A stretch of DNA of 35,546 nt from Ignavibacteria bacterium (lineage in GTDB: Bacteria > Bacteroidota > Ignavibacteria > Kapaibacteriales > UBA2268). Below, one piece after another: positions 27,701 through 35,546 of the stretch. The stretch covers positions 1-35,546 of the forward strand of contig JAAYJM010000163.1 in assembly GCA_012522895.1 (NCBI GenBank). The letters are read 5' to 3'. The translations under genes were made by a program, and so were the position numbers. The stretch's first letter is position 1. Each line of letters begins with the position of its first letter. The notes under the pieces are model-generated. The model ran no database searches, had not been told where the DNA came from, and worked only from the letters and a program-made list of their open reading frames with translations.

Positions 27701-29382
27701 GTGTAAAGGCTTGCACCATCATCTGTTGAAACCGCTGCGTAAAGTGTTTCAGTAGTAACGTCATAAGACATACCGGTAACGTTAACCGAGTGATTGCCAA
27801 TATTTGATCTTGCTCCTGTAACTTTATCTATGCTTATTAATGTTCCTACGTTATTATCGAAAATAGTGCCATACCAAGTTCCATTTGCCCAAGTTGCAGC
27901 CCTAACAAAAGGCGTTCCAGCTTGATTTTGAAGCACATACATATTCGAAGGTGTGTTTCTGTCGAAAACAACTGTTCCGACTGATAAACCGCCACCGCTT
28001 GCGTTATATCCAAAAAATGGGCTTATATCCGTTGTTACGAAGCTCCATTCCTCAGACCAATCGCTCGACACAGAAGCATTATAAGCTAAAACTCGCCAAT
28101 AGTAAGTGCTTCCTAATTCCAAAGCTCTTGCAAAAAATCTATTTGTTGAAATTTCTTCTTGGTCATAGAGCAGGTCGTTAAAAAACTCATCGCTTGCCAA
28201 TTGGACATGATAATTCTCGGCGCCTGATACAGATTGCCAAGTTAATGTTGGATAAGAAAAGACCTCTGTTGCTTCATCGCTTGGAGATGTCAAAATTGGT
28301 GGGAGCAATTCGCCCTCTGTAGTAAATGACCATTTATTAGACCAATAGCTATTGCAATTGTCTCCTGAATGCGCCATAATATGCCACCAGTAAACCGTTG
28401 TAGCCTCAAGTTCGGATCCAAAGGGAAGATTGAAATAGCTCCCAACAATGCCATCTTCTTCAAAAACCACTTCTTCAAAACCTGGATCAGTTGCGATTTG
28501 AATAGAGTAAGTTTCGGCATCTTCAACGTCTGCCCAAATAAAAGCTGGAGAAAACTGAACCTCTATAGCGCGGTTAGTCGGCTCAACTAATTTAGGGAAT
28601 GCCAAGCACTCTGGGGTAAATGGTATTGCAAAGCCAGTAACCTCCAAGTTGCTATTTGGGAAATATCCGGCAACGGTTGCCTCACCGGTCTCAATATCTA
28701 TTCTTAGCAAATTCCCTATCCAACCACCATCTTCGTATATAGATGCTGCATAGCAAACGTTTTCTACTAAATCGAACTCCATATCTTGAGCATAATTAAG
28801 GGAGTATCCTATTTCGCCTATTAAAGTTGCAACGCCTGTTTCCTTGTCGATTATGTGCAAAGCATCATCATATAGGTTTAGCCCATAAAGGTTGCCATTA
28901 TTATCGCATGCTAAGTTGATAAAAAGCATACCAGGCCCAATTGAGCCTACAAGCTGGGTTGCCCCTGATGCTAAATTTATGGTATATAAATTACCATTAT
29001 CATTTTCCCAAGCAACACCATACATAGTATTTGTAGTAATGTCATAAGACATTCCGTTGATACTTCTACCCATATTACCTATCATGGTTCTATTGCCGGT
29101 TACTGTGTTGAAAGTAATTAAATTATTTCCAACGCAAGCATACCAGACTCCATTAGCCCAAGAACCAGACAGCACTAGATCTTGTCCTTGTTGATCTTGA
29201 ATTGAGGTAAGCGTCCCAGCGTTTTCTAAGTAAAAGTAGAAAGGTCCAACCGGAATACCTCCTCCGCCATTTGCATTATAGCCATAAGCTTTTGTTCCTT
29301 GAGCGCTCAAAGAATTAAAGCTAAGGAATAAAGCGAGAAATAAGCTAATTATTGAAAATGACAGCTTTGTCAATTTGTTCAT
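24772..29382 (-). CDS. Large secreted repeat protein: two beta-propeller-like modules, Fn3-like domains, T9SS C-terminal sorting domain
   Basis: Likely start ATG 29380-29382 with GGAGG upstream; signal peptide LSFSIISLFLALFLSFNSLSAQG; C-terminus VPNPVASSTSFEFTLPYEANAEIQIYNLRGELVDNL...LASGVYNVVLTSAERRIATVMIINK. Confidence 0.9.
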   Translation of the reverse strand: MNKLTKLSFSIISLFLALFLSFNSLSAQGTKAYGYNANGGGGIPVGPFYFYLENAGTLTSIQDQQGQDLVLSGSWANGVWYACVGNNLITFNTVTGNRTMIGNMGRSINGMSYDITTNTMYGVAWENDNGNLYTINLASGATQLVGSIGPGMLFINLACDNNGNLYGLNLYDDALHIIDKETGVATLIGEIGYSLNYAQDMEFDLVENVCYAASIYEDGGWIGNLLRIDIETGEATVAGYFPNSNLEVTGFAIPFTPECLAFPKLVEPTNRAIEVQFSPAFIWADVEDAETYSIQIATDPGFEEVVFEEDGIVGSYFNLPFGSELEATTVYWWHIMAHSGDNCNSYWSNKWSFTTEGELLPPILTSPSDEATEVFSYPTLTWQSVSGAENYHVQLASDEFFNDLLYDQEEISTNRFFARALELGSTYYWRVLAYNASVSSDWSEEWSFVTTDISPFFGYNASGGGLSVGTVVFDRNTPSNMYVLQNQAGTPFVRAATWANGTWYGTIFDNNVGTLISIDKVTGARSNIGNHSVNVTGMSYDVTTETLYAAVSTDDGASLYTINISNGSATLVGVSGEHLFINLACNIHGDLYAVDLVDDGFYYIDKYTGIPTLIGPTGADVNYAQDMEFDLENDICYWAAYTSSGGLYTVNIETGIPTLVGAFPGGLELTGFAIPFAEPCLAFPQLSEPENNSHCQSITPDFDWNTVVGANYYALQVASDKNFNNIVYENDEINSSNFSLPMANALENLTSYYWRVMAFGEPGCQSYWSGKFSFITEGDLPTPSLSSPINGMDGVNPTVTFNWEGHLAAIQFHIQVSSTEDFTGIVVDNEYLTEPSYTYSSLAPLTEYYWRVSMRNPCSESQWSEVWTFTTGYLFTIGTDRTMNDEYEYPAPYGNYWWGAKHQILMLAEEMEAAGANAGFITALAFEVGAINSLDPLYDFTIKMKQTNLNQLVTGWEVDNLQQVYSSAAYYNTMGWNYHSFDTPFMWDGESNVIVDVCFNNTFYSANQGTYYSETPYNSVLVTAADNTEVCTNPGTAVSSADRPNMRFVAMEGETAPDAPVLSLPENGATGESKNPLLSWESVFNAANYVVQLSENSEFDQLVVNEITSDTEFFVELDLEYSTQYWWRVRAVTQYGTYGLWAAAWSFTTELESLNIQLGTGWNLISSYITPEDSDIEEIFAEISDDLKIVKNGAGQIYDPSQGINSIGNWYYSDAYLVNMLNANTLSVIGTKVVPQSTPIFLNTGWNMSAYFRDNPMSSSNALTGISSVLVLAKSNSGDLYSPTYGINTIGNLMPGQGYYLYLNDNSILMYPANSSPKSSVTETTPVAKFLIPDCKNTGNNATLILTVDENDGNEIGVFNSDNVLIGSGAIHNGVAALTIWGNDEFNPNTKAALDNELLFVKLYNTNDNSLVDIDLVGISEITNSDASDCLSYKTNAIYLAKAVIPSEENYKFGIAIVPNPVASSTSFEFTLPYEANAEIQIYNLRGELVDNLAAKDYSIGFNKIHFDASNLASGVYNVVLTSAERRIATVMIINK

Positions 29383-29620
29383 TATAAACCTCCATAGAAA
29401 AGTTTTGAATAATTTCATATAGTTTTAGCAGAATTTACTTCAATAATATAGTTTAATTTAATAAATACAGTTTAATTTTCAAATTAAAAAAAAACAATAA
29501 AGAAAAAAAGTATTTTTTACGTTTAATAGTTAAATACTTAAAAATATTATCTTTTTTACGATGAATGAAAGCTCCTTGTCAGTTTTATTTTTTATTATTA
29601 ATGCAAATTTTTTGCCTCTA

Positions 29621-30628
29621 TTATCTTAAAGCAATAGCAAATTCAATAATCTCTTTTGGTAAATTATAATGCGTAGAGTTTTCATCGTCAATCGCTTCCT
29701 CCAAGCTTAAAACAGTTGGGGGATGCCCAATATTATAACCGGTGTAAAAGCCACTTTCACAGTGATTAAATGCGCATTTTACCATTGAGTGAGCAAGCCA
29801 GCTTGCGTGTAAAATATCTTGGACAGCTGCTTTTCCACCTCTTTGGAAATAGCCCATATCAACAGTTCTAATTTCGTGATTTACTCCCCTTTTTGTGAAA
29901 ATCTCTTCTAAAATTATTCTTACATCTTCAATAGATTTATCATAGCCTTCGGAAACAATGATTCTGCTATCTCTATCCCTTTCGTTTATCATATTTGCCA
30001 TTTTTTCATAATCAACGTTTTCGCCAGGTCTTATCACATATTCAGCTCCGGTGGCAATGCCAGCAAAAAATGCAAGATAGCCCGAGTCCCTCCCCATAGA
30101 TTCTATAATGTAAACACGGCGGTGCGCGCTCGCTGTATCGCGTATCCACTCCAACATTTCTAAACTTTTGTCGATTGCGCTGTAAAATCCAATAGAATAG
30201 CCGAAATTATTGCACACATCATTATCAATAGAGCCAGCAGCAACAAGGATCTTTGTTCTCAAGCCACGCGATACGATAATTTTATTTACAGTCTCAGCAG
30301 CTTTTAAGCTACCATTTCCTCCTATAACGAACAGATAATCGAAATTATTATCATGAAGATTGAGCGCAACTCCCTCTTGCGCGTCAATATTATCTTTAAG
30401 CTCAGGCGCTCTTAAAGTTCCTAAAATAGTTCCTCCCGTGTGGGCTATGCCAGCCATTTCGCGTTTTCCCAACTTTTTAAAATTTGAATCTATCGCTCCA
30501 CGCCAGCCATCAATCACTCCCCAAACAGAAGTAGAGGGATTTAAGTTCAAACTGCTGCGAACGACAGCCCTGACAAATGCGTTCATACCGGGGCTATCCC
30601 CTCCGCCAGTGAGTATGGCAAATTTCAT
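29621..30628 (-). CDS. 6-phosphofructokinase family protein with atypical nucleotide-site motif
   Basis: LTGGGDSPGMNAFVRAVV, VIGGNGSLKAAE, AAGSIDNDVCN, ESMGRDSGYLA, GYFQRGG. Confidence 0.9.
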   Translation of the reverse strand: MKFAILTGGGDSPGMNAFVRAVVRSSLNLNPSTSVWGVIDGWRGAIDSNFKKLGKREMAGIAHTGGTILGTLRAPELKDNIDAQEGVALNLHDNNFDYLFVIGGNGSLKAAETVNKIIVSRGLRTKILVAAGSIDNDVCNNFGYSIGFYSAIDKSLEMLEWIRDTASAHRRVYIIESMGRDSGYLAFFAGIATGAEYVIRPGENVDYEKMANMINERDRDSRIIVSEGYDKSIEDVRIILEEIFTKRGVNHEIRTVDMGYFQRGGKAAVQDILHASWLAHSMVKCAFNHCESGFYTGYNIGHPPTVLSLEEAIDDENSTHYNLPKEIIEFAIALR

Positions 30629-30822
30629 ATATCTCCTTTTGTATGCTTAGTATGGCAAATATAGTAAATATTTATTTATAATAATATAAAATAATATTTT
30701 AAATATCTATAATTGTATTTGTATAAATAAATATAATTATTTAAATTGCATATCTTTACAAATGTAAATTAAATATTTTGACAAATAATTAACTTTTTTT
30801 TTCAATAAATGGAGCATTCTTA

Positions 30823-33030
30823 ATGACCGATGAAGCAATAAACATTGCTGAAGCAAATATCGGACACGATGTTTCTCTTGAGCAGTCAATGCTTTTAGAT
30901 AAAGAGAAACCACAATCAGCCAAACAGAAAGCAACTGTGTCATCACTTCTTGAATACGGATTTGGGGAATTCCCAATAGACGATGAAACCTACCGCAAAC
31001 TTTCCGAAAAATCTGTCTTAAATATCAAAGAAGACGAGCTTGTAAATGGAACAATCACAATTATAACCAAAGACGAGGTTCACGTCGATATTGGCTTTAA
31101 ATCCGTTGGTATAGTGCCAAGAGCAGAGCTACTAAATGCTGAACTACTTAAAGTCGGCGATCAAATTGACGTTTACATCGAAAAAATAGAAGATCTAAAC
31201 GGACGTCTACTTCTTTCTCGCCGCAGAGCTGATTTTATGCGTATCTGGGAAGATATAATTAAACTTTACGACAAGCAAGAAGTCGTCCTTGTCCGCATTT
31301 TAAGACGCATCAAAGGCGGCATGGTCGTTGATTTACTTGGTATTGAAGCATTTTTGCCTGGCTCTCAAATTGATGTAAGACCAATTAGAGATTTCGACAG
31401 CTGGGTTGCTAAAACTATTGACGTCAAGGTTGTAAAAGTTAATCACCCAAGCGAAAACGTTGTTGTTAGCCATAAAGTTCTTCTTGAAGAGCAGTTGCAA
31501 GAACAACGCGCAGCCATAGTAAGCAAGTTAGAAAAAGGATTAGTTCTCGAAGGCACCGTTAAAGCAATTGCAGATTTTGGTGTATTCGTAGACCTCGGTG
31601 GAGTAGATGGACTTGTCCATATTACCGACCTTTCTTGGGGTAGAGTTAACAAACCAAGCGAGGTGGTTGAGCTCGATCAAGTTGTGAAAGTTGTTATTCT
31701 GGATTTTGACCCTGATAAAAAAAGAATCTCCCTCGGTATGAAACAATTAACACCGCATCCTTGGGACACTATTGGAGCTAAATACGACATAGGCACCAAT
31801 GTTCAAGGAAAAGTTGTTAGTTTAACTGACTACGGCGCCTTTATCGAAATTGAAAAAGGCATCGAAGGGCTTATTCATATTAGCGAAATGTCTTGGACTC
31901 AACATATTAAGCATCCTTCACAAATGGTCTCGATGGGACAAATTGTTGAAGCTATTGTTCTTAATATTGATAAGGACGATAAAAAACTCGCTCTCGGTAT
32001 GAAGCAGTTAGAGCCAGACCCATGGGCAGATTTAATGCAGAAATATCCAGTTGACTCCCAGCATAATGGCATTGTAAGAAACCTCACTAATTTTGGCGTT
32101 TTTATTGAACTTGAACCCGGCGTAGATGGGCTTGTTCATATTAGCGACTTGTCCTGGACAAAAAAGATAAGGCACCCCGGCGAGTTTGTCAAAAAAGGCG
32201 ATGAAATTGATGTCGTTGTTCTGAGCATCGATCCTGAACAAAGAAGAATAGCCCTCGGACACAAGCAAATTATTGATAATCCTTGGGACTACTTTGAGGA
32301 AAAATATAAAATTGGTGCTTATACAGAGGCAAAAATTGAGCGCATTATAGAAAAAGGCGTTATTGTTGAGCTTCCAGACGAGGTGGACGGCTTCGTTCCC
32401 GTTTCGCAGCTTTCCTTCGCTCCTGTAAAGAATATAAGCGAATTCTTCCAGATTTCTGACGTCCTTCCACTTAAAGTTGTGGAATTTGACAAAGAGTCTA
32501 AAAAAATTGTCCTTTCTGCTGTAGAAGCATTGCGCGACAAAGAACAAGCTGATATTGATGTTTACAACACAAAGCACCCGGTTCCAAATGCAGATAAATT
32601 TGTTAATGAAACTGTTAGCATTTCCGATGAAGAAAAATCCTTCTTCGATTCAGAATTTTCCTCGCCTACTCTTGCTGATCATCTCCCCAAAGAGCAAAAA
32701 ATTGTTCCAGCAATTGGCAGCGTAGAAGAAGAGGCAAAAGAAGAAGTTAGTGCTGAAGCATCTCCAGTAGTTGAAGAGACAAAAGAAGAAGAAGTAAAAA
32801 CTGAAGAAGTAAAAACTGAAGAAGTAAAAACCGAAGAAGTGAAAACTGATGAAGTAAAAACCGAAGAAGTGAAAACCGAAGAAGTGAAAACTGATGAAGT
32901 GAAAACTGAAGAAGTGAAAACTGAAGAAGTGAAAACTGATGAAGTGAAAACTGATGAAGTGAAAACCGAAGAAGTAAAAACTGAAGAAGTAAAAGAAGAA
33001 ACTCAGGCTGAAAATACAGAAGAAGCATAG
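30823..33030 (+). CDS. rpsA: 30S ribosomal protein S1 with acidic tandem-repeat C-terminal tail
   Basis: Multiple S1 domains (GTVKAIADFGVFVDLGGVDGLVHITDLSWGRV..., GKVVSLTDYGAFIEIEKGIEGLIHISEMSW..., GIVRNLTNFGVFIELEPGVDGLVHISDLSW...). Confidence 0.96.
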   Translation: MTDEAINIAEANIGHDVSLEQSMLLDKEKPQSAKQKATVSSLLEYGFGEFPIDDETYRKLSEKSVLNIKEDELVNGTITIITKDEVHVDIGFKSVGIVPRAELLNAELLKVGDQIDVYIEKIEDLNGRLLLSRRRADFMRIWEDIIKLYDKQEVVLVRILRRIKGGMVVDLLGIEAFLPGSQIDVRPIRDFDSWVAKTIDVKVVKVNHPSENVVVSHKVLLEEQLQEQRAAIVSKLEKGLVLEGTVKAIADFGVFVDLGGVDGLVHITDLSWGRVNKPSEVVELDQVVKVVILDFDPDKKRISLGMKQLTPHPWDTIGAKYDIGTNVQGKVVSLTDYGAFIEIEKGIEGLIHISEMSWTQHIKHPSQMVSMGQIVEAIVLNIDKDDKKLALGMKQLEPDPWADLMQKYPVDSQHNGIVRNLTNFGVFIELEPGVDGLVHISDLSWTKKIRHPGEFVKKGDEIDVVVLSIDPEQRRIALGHKQIIDNPWDYFEEKYKIGAYTEAKIERIIEKGVIVELPDEVDGFVPVSQLSFAPVKNISEFFQISDVLPLKVVEFDKESKKIVLSAVEALRDKEQADIDVYNTKHPVPNADKFVNETVSISDEEKSFFDSEFSSPTLADHLPKEQKIVPAIGSVEEEAKEEVSAEASPVVEETKEEEVKTEEVKTEEVKTEEVKTDEVKTEEVKTEEVKTDEVKTEEVKTEEVKTDEVKTDEVKTEEVKTEEVKEETQAENTEEA
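32788..32994 (+). repeat. 15-bp minisatellite inside rpsA encoding (E/D)EVKT, 13 full units plus a partial
   Basis: GAAGAAGT(A/G)AAAAC(T/C) units read directly. Confidence 0.97.
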
Positions 33031-33059
33031 AATTTCTTGTAAGAATAAACGGTATAAAT

Positions 33060-33092
33060 AAAAAAGTCCAGCAAAACACTGGACTTTTTTTA
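33060..33092 (+). terminator. Rho-independent terminator after rpsA
   Basis: AAAAAGTCCAG-CAAAACA-CTGGACTTTTTTT. Confidence 0.88.
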
Positions 33093-33226
33093 TACATTAA
33101 TTATAATTATTTTTAGCATAAAATTTTGTTTCAGCGACTTTTTACTGAAATTTTAAGATTACAATTAGCAGATTAATTAATTTTATACTATTTTTGTTTC
33201 TGAAGAATTTGAAATTTTGTATTTGA

Positions 33227-33628
33227 ATGAAAATTAAACTTAAATATTTATTTATTGCTTTCATTTTATTGCAGAGTTGCAGCAGTTTAACTCGCTTTTC
33301 AACTTCATCGCAAAATGGAGACAGCCATCCGCAAGGAAATGTTTTTTACGGCTTAGCATCTTATTATTCCGATGAATTTGAAGGACGCCAAACCGCAAAT
33401 GGAGATATTTATAATAAAAATAAACTTAGCGCTGCCCATAGAACATTAGGATTTGGCACAATGCTGAAAGTGAGGAACTTGCAAAATAATCTGACTACCA
33501 TCGTAGTTGTCAACGATAGAGGTCCTTTTGTGCAAGGACGCATCATTGATTTATCAAGAGCAGCAGCCGAGCAAATCGGAATGATTGAGCAAGGCATAGT
33601 TGAAGTAGAAGTTACAATTATTAAATAA
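33227..33628 (+). CDS. RlpA-like double-psi beta-barrel lipoprotein
   Basis: Lipobox LLQSCSS; GLASYYSDEFEGRQTANGDIYNKNKLSAAHRTLGFGTMLKVRNLQN...VVVNDRGPFVQGRIIDLSRAAAEQIG. Confidence 0.92.
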   Translation: MKIKLKYLFIAFILLQSCSSLTRFSTSSQNGDSHPQGNVFYGLASYYSDEFEGRQTANGDIYNKNKLSAAHRTLGFGTMLKVRNLQNNLTTIVVVNDRGPFVQGRIIDLSRAAAEQIGMIEQGIVEVEVTIIK

Positions 33629-33645
33629 ACAAAAACGGAGAATTG

Positions 33646-34803
33646 ATGATTTATTTGAATAACACTGCAACAAGTTTTCCAAAACCCGAAGCGGTTCACA
33701 AAGCAGTTAACGAATATGTAATGACCCCCCCAGTGCATTCAGCACGCTCAAGTTTTGAACGCGAAATGGAGGATATTGATTATTGTTGTAGGTCAAAATT
33801 AGCCCAGCTTTTTAATGCACCAGACCCATATCACATTGTTTTTTCTTCTGGAAGCACAGAATCCTTAAACCTTGCAATTAAAGGCTCCGGACTTGAAGGC
33901 GGACACGTTGTCTCTACTGCGATTGAGCATAATTCAGTGATTCGTCCTTTGAAAATGATGGAACTTGAAGGCAAAATTGAGCTTAGCTTTGCTATTTGCG
34001 ATAAATATGGAAATGTAAAGCCCGAGGACATTGAAAACGAAATTAAGCCGAACACAAGGGCTATTGTGCTAAACCATAGCTCAAACGTTACTGGCTCCAT
34101 AACAGACATTGAAAAAGTAGCAAAAATTGCACATAAGCATAATTGCTTAATAATTGTTGACGCTTCCCAATCTGCTGGCAATATACCTATTGATGTCAGC
34201 GCTTGGGACATTGATTTGCTTGCTTTCACTGGGCATAAATCCCTCTTTGGCTATTCCGGTATTGGCGGGCTTTACGTTAAAGAAGGCATTAATTTAAAAC
34301 CATTTAAGGTAGGCGGAACGGGTGTTTTAAGTGAAGTGCTGGTGCAGCCCGATGGTTTTCCATTGCATTATGAAGCTGGAACGCCAAATTCCGTTGGCAT
34401 CGTTTCGCTAAAAGCTGGCGTAGAATATATTTTGGGCATTGGAATTGATAAAATTCACGCAAAAAAATCTCAGCAAGTCTTATATATGATTGAAGAGCTA
34501 AAAGACCACCCAGATTTGACTATTTACACCTCAACAGAAAACAATAATTTATCTAATTTCTGCTTCAATATTAACGGCATTGTGCCAGAAGAAGTGGGCT
34601 ATATTTTCGAAAGCTCTTATGACATTATTGTTCGGACTGGTATCCACTGCGCTCCGCTTTTGCTTGAGCCAGTGGGAGTTCATCCTTGGGGAACAGTGCG
34701 TTGCAGTCCTTCTTACTTTACAACTGACGAAGAAATTGAAAAATTTATCGACTCAGTAAAAGACATTACTAAAGTCTTTTTAAGAAGAAGAAAGCCTCAA
34801 TAA
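33646..34803 (+). CDS. Class V aminotransferase / cysteine desulfurase-family protein
   Basis: MIYLNNTATSFPKPEAV, SGSTESLNLAIKG, HSSNVTGS, TGHKSLFGYSGIGGLYV (PLP Lys), RTGIHCAPLLLEPVGVHPWGTVRCSPSYF. Confidence 0.92.
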   Translation: MIYLNNTATSFPKPEAVHKAVNEYVMTPPVHSARSSFEREMEDIDYCCRSKLAQLFNAPDPYHIVFSSGSTESLNLAIKGSGLEGGHVVSTAIEHNSVIRPLKMMELEGKIELSFAICDKYGNVKPEDIENEIKPNTRAIVLNHSSNVTGSITDIEKVAKIAHKHNCLIIVDASQSAGNIPIDVSAWDIDLLAFTGHKSLFGYSGIGGLYVKEGINLKPFKVGGTGVLSEVLVQPDGFPLHYEAGTPNSVGIVSLKAGVEYILGIGIDKIHAKKSQQVLYMIEELKDHPDLTIYTSTENNNLSNFCFNINGIVPEEVGYIFESSYDIIVRTGIHCAPLLLEPVGVHPWGTVRCSPSYFTTDEEIEKFIDSVKDITKVFLRRRKPQ

Positions 34804-34853
34804 CTGATTAAATGATTTCAAAGATTATGATAGTCTTTCTGAATCTAACATCA

Positions 34854-34886
34854 ACTCATCCGATGACTTCGAGCCATCGGATGAGT
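34854..34886. repeat. Perfect 12-bp inverted repeat in a convergent intergenic region
   Basis: ACTCATCCGATG-ACTTCGAGC-CATCGGATGAGT. Confidence 0.9.
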
Positions 34887-34942
34887 AAAAAACTTGCGAA
34901 TTAGAAAAATTTGTGAAATTACAGTTCAGACAAAAAGCAAAA

Positions 34943-35546
34943 CTACTTTTCTTCTTCTACTTTTCTAATTTTCATTTCTATTTTTTCTAATGGATTATCT
35001 TTTTTATCCCGCTCTGAGTTGACTATCTTATCTGCAACATCCATACCCGACACAACAGCTCCATAAACGGTATAGTTCCCATCGAGATAGGGAGCATCTG
35101 CAACGCAGATAAAGAATTGAGAAGAGGCGCTATTTGGGTCTTGAGCACGAGCAGCAGAGAGAATGCCGCGTTTATGTGGGGTTTTGCTAAATTCAGCTGG
35201 AACTTTTGTTTGGGACGGGTCGCCCATTCCCCAGCTATCTTTCGATTTATTTTTTGAATTTGGGTCGCCGCCCTGGATCATAAAGCCTGGTATTACGCGA
35301 TGGAATGCGGTCCCATCGTAAAATTTCTCGGCTACTAAGCTGTCGAAATTATGGCAGTGCTTTGGAGCAATGTCTGGATATAGCTCTAAAGTTATATCTC
35401 CGAGAGAATTGCCGCTTTGGCTAACAGAAATAACATACTTTGGTTTCACTTTTGTTCCTTCATTTTTTTCTTGATTTTCTTGTGTTTCTTGAATTGCTAA
35501 ATTTTCTTGGCTTTCTTGCGTTTCTTGATTTTTACCATTGCAATAG
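34943..35546 (-). CDS. Cyclophilin-type peptidyl-prolyl isomerase, partial (N-terminus beyond right window edge)
   Basis: FHRVIPGFMIQGGDPNSKNK, SQFFICVADAPYLDGNYTVYGAVVSGMDVADKI; frame stays open upstream of the track start (35449, GTG) to the window edge as CNGKNQETQESQENLAIQETQENQEKNEGTK. Confidence 0.92.
   Translation of the reverse strand, partial: YCNGKNQETQESQENLAIQETQENQEKNEGTKVKPKYVISVSQSGNSLGDITLELYPDIAPKHCHNFDSLVAEKFYDGTAFHRVIPGFMIQGGDPNSKNKSKDSWGMGDPSQTKVPAEFSKTPHKRGILSAARAQDPNSASSQFFICVADAPYLDGNYTVYGAVVSGMDVADKIVNSERDKKDNPLEKIEMKIRKVEEEK

Noticed and set aside
32747-33097. Minus-strand ORF rich in LLQFSLHQFSLL
   Set aside because: Antisense of the rpsA EEVKT minisatellite and terminator; periodic only because the DNA repeats.

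Overview
AT-rich bacterial chromosomal window. T9SS sorting domain, TonB receptor with carboxypeptidase-like domain and gene order suggest a Bacteroidota/Chlorobiota-Ignavibacteria-like lineage (inference, not tested). The core is a canonical fatty-acid/phospholipid block on the + strand: yceD(DUF177)-rpmF-plsX-fabH-fabD-fabG-acpP-fabF-rnc-gcvPB (14.7-23.2 kb). Around it are sucD, ndk, a Nudix protein, an orphan exported protein, a GAF protein with a degenerate GGDEF domain, a TonB-dependent receptor, tRNA-Lys(CTT), pfk, rpsA (S1), an RlpA-like lipoprotein, a class V aminotransferase and a cyclophilin. Two CDSs run off the window edges and are absent or truncated in the supplied ORF track: an IgGFc-binding/choice-of-anchor-D-like protein on the left and the cyclophilin on the right. 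rpmF (58 aa) is also missing from the track. I found no defence island, CRISPR array, transposon or clearly new multi-gene system. The most interesting signals are: (1) a heptanucleotide array that forms the 3' end of tadA, open in all frames, followed by three TAGs, one per frame; (2) a yefM/yoeB-like TA pair followed by a second antitoxin copy, nearly identical in the first 52 codons and then abruptly divergent, with no toxin; (3) a ClpB reduced to part of the M-domain plus NBD2, with its own start and an upstream in-frame stop, next to a VWA/OmpA lipoprotein gene; (4) a long hairpin immediately upstream of plsX; (5) atypical active-site motifs in the PFK, Nudix and GGDEF proteins; (6) a 15-bp minisatellite encoding an acidic tail on ribosomal protein S1.
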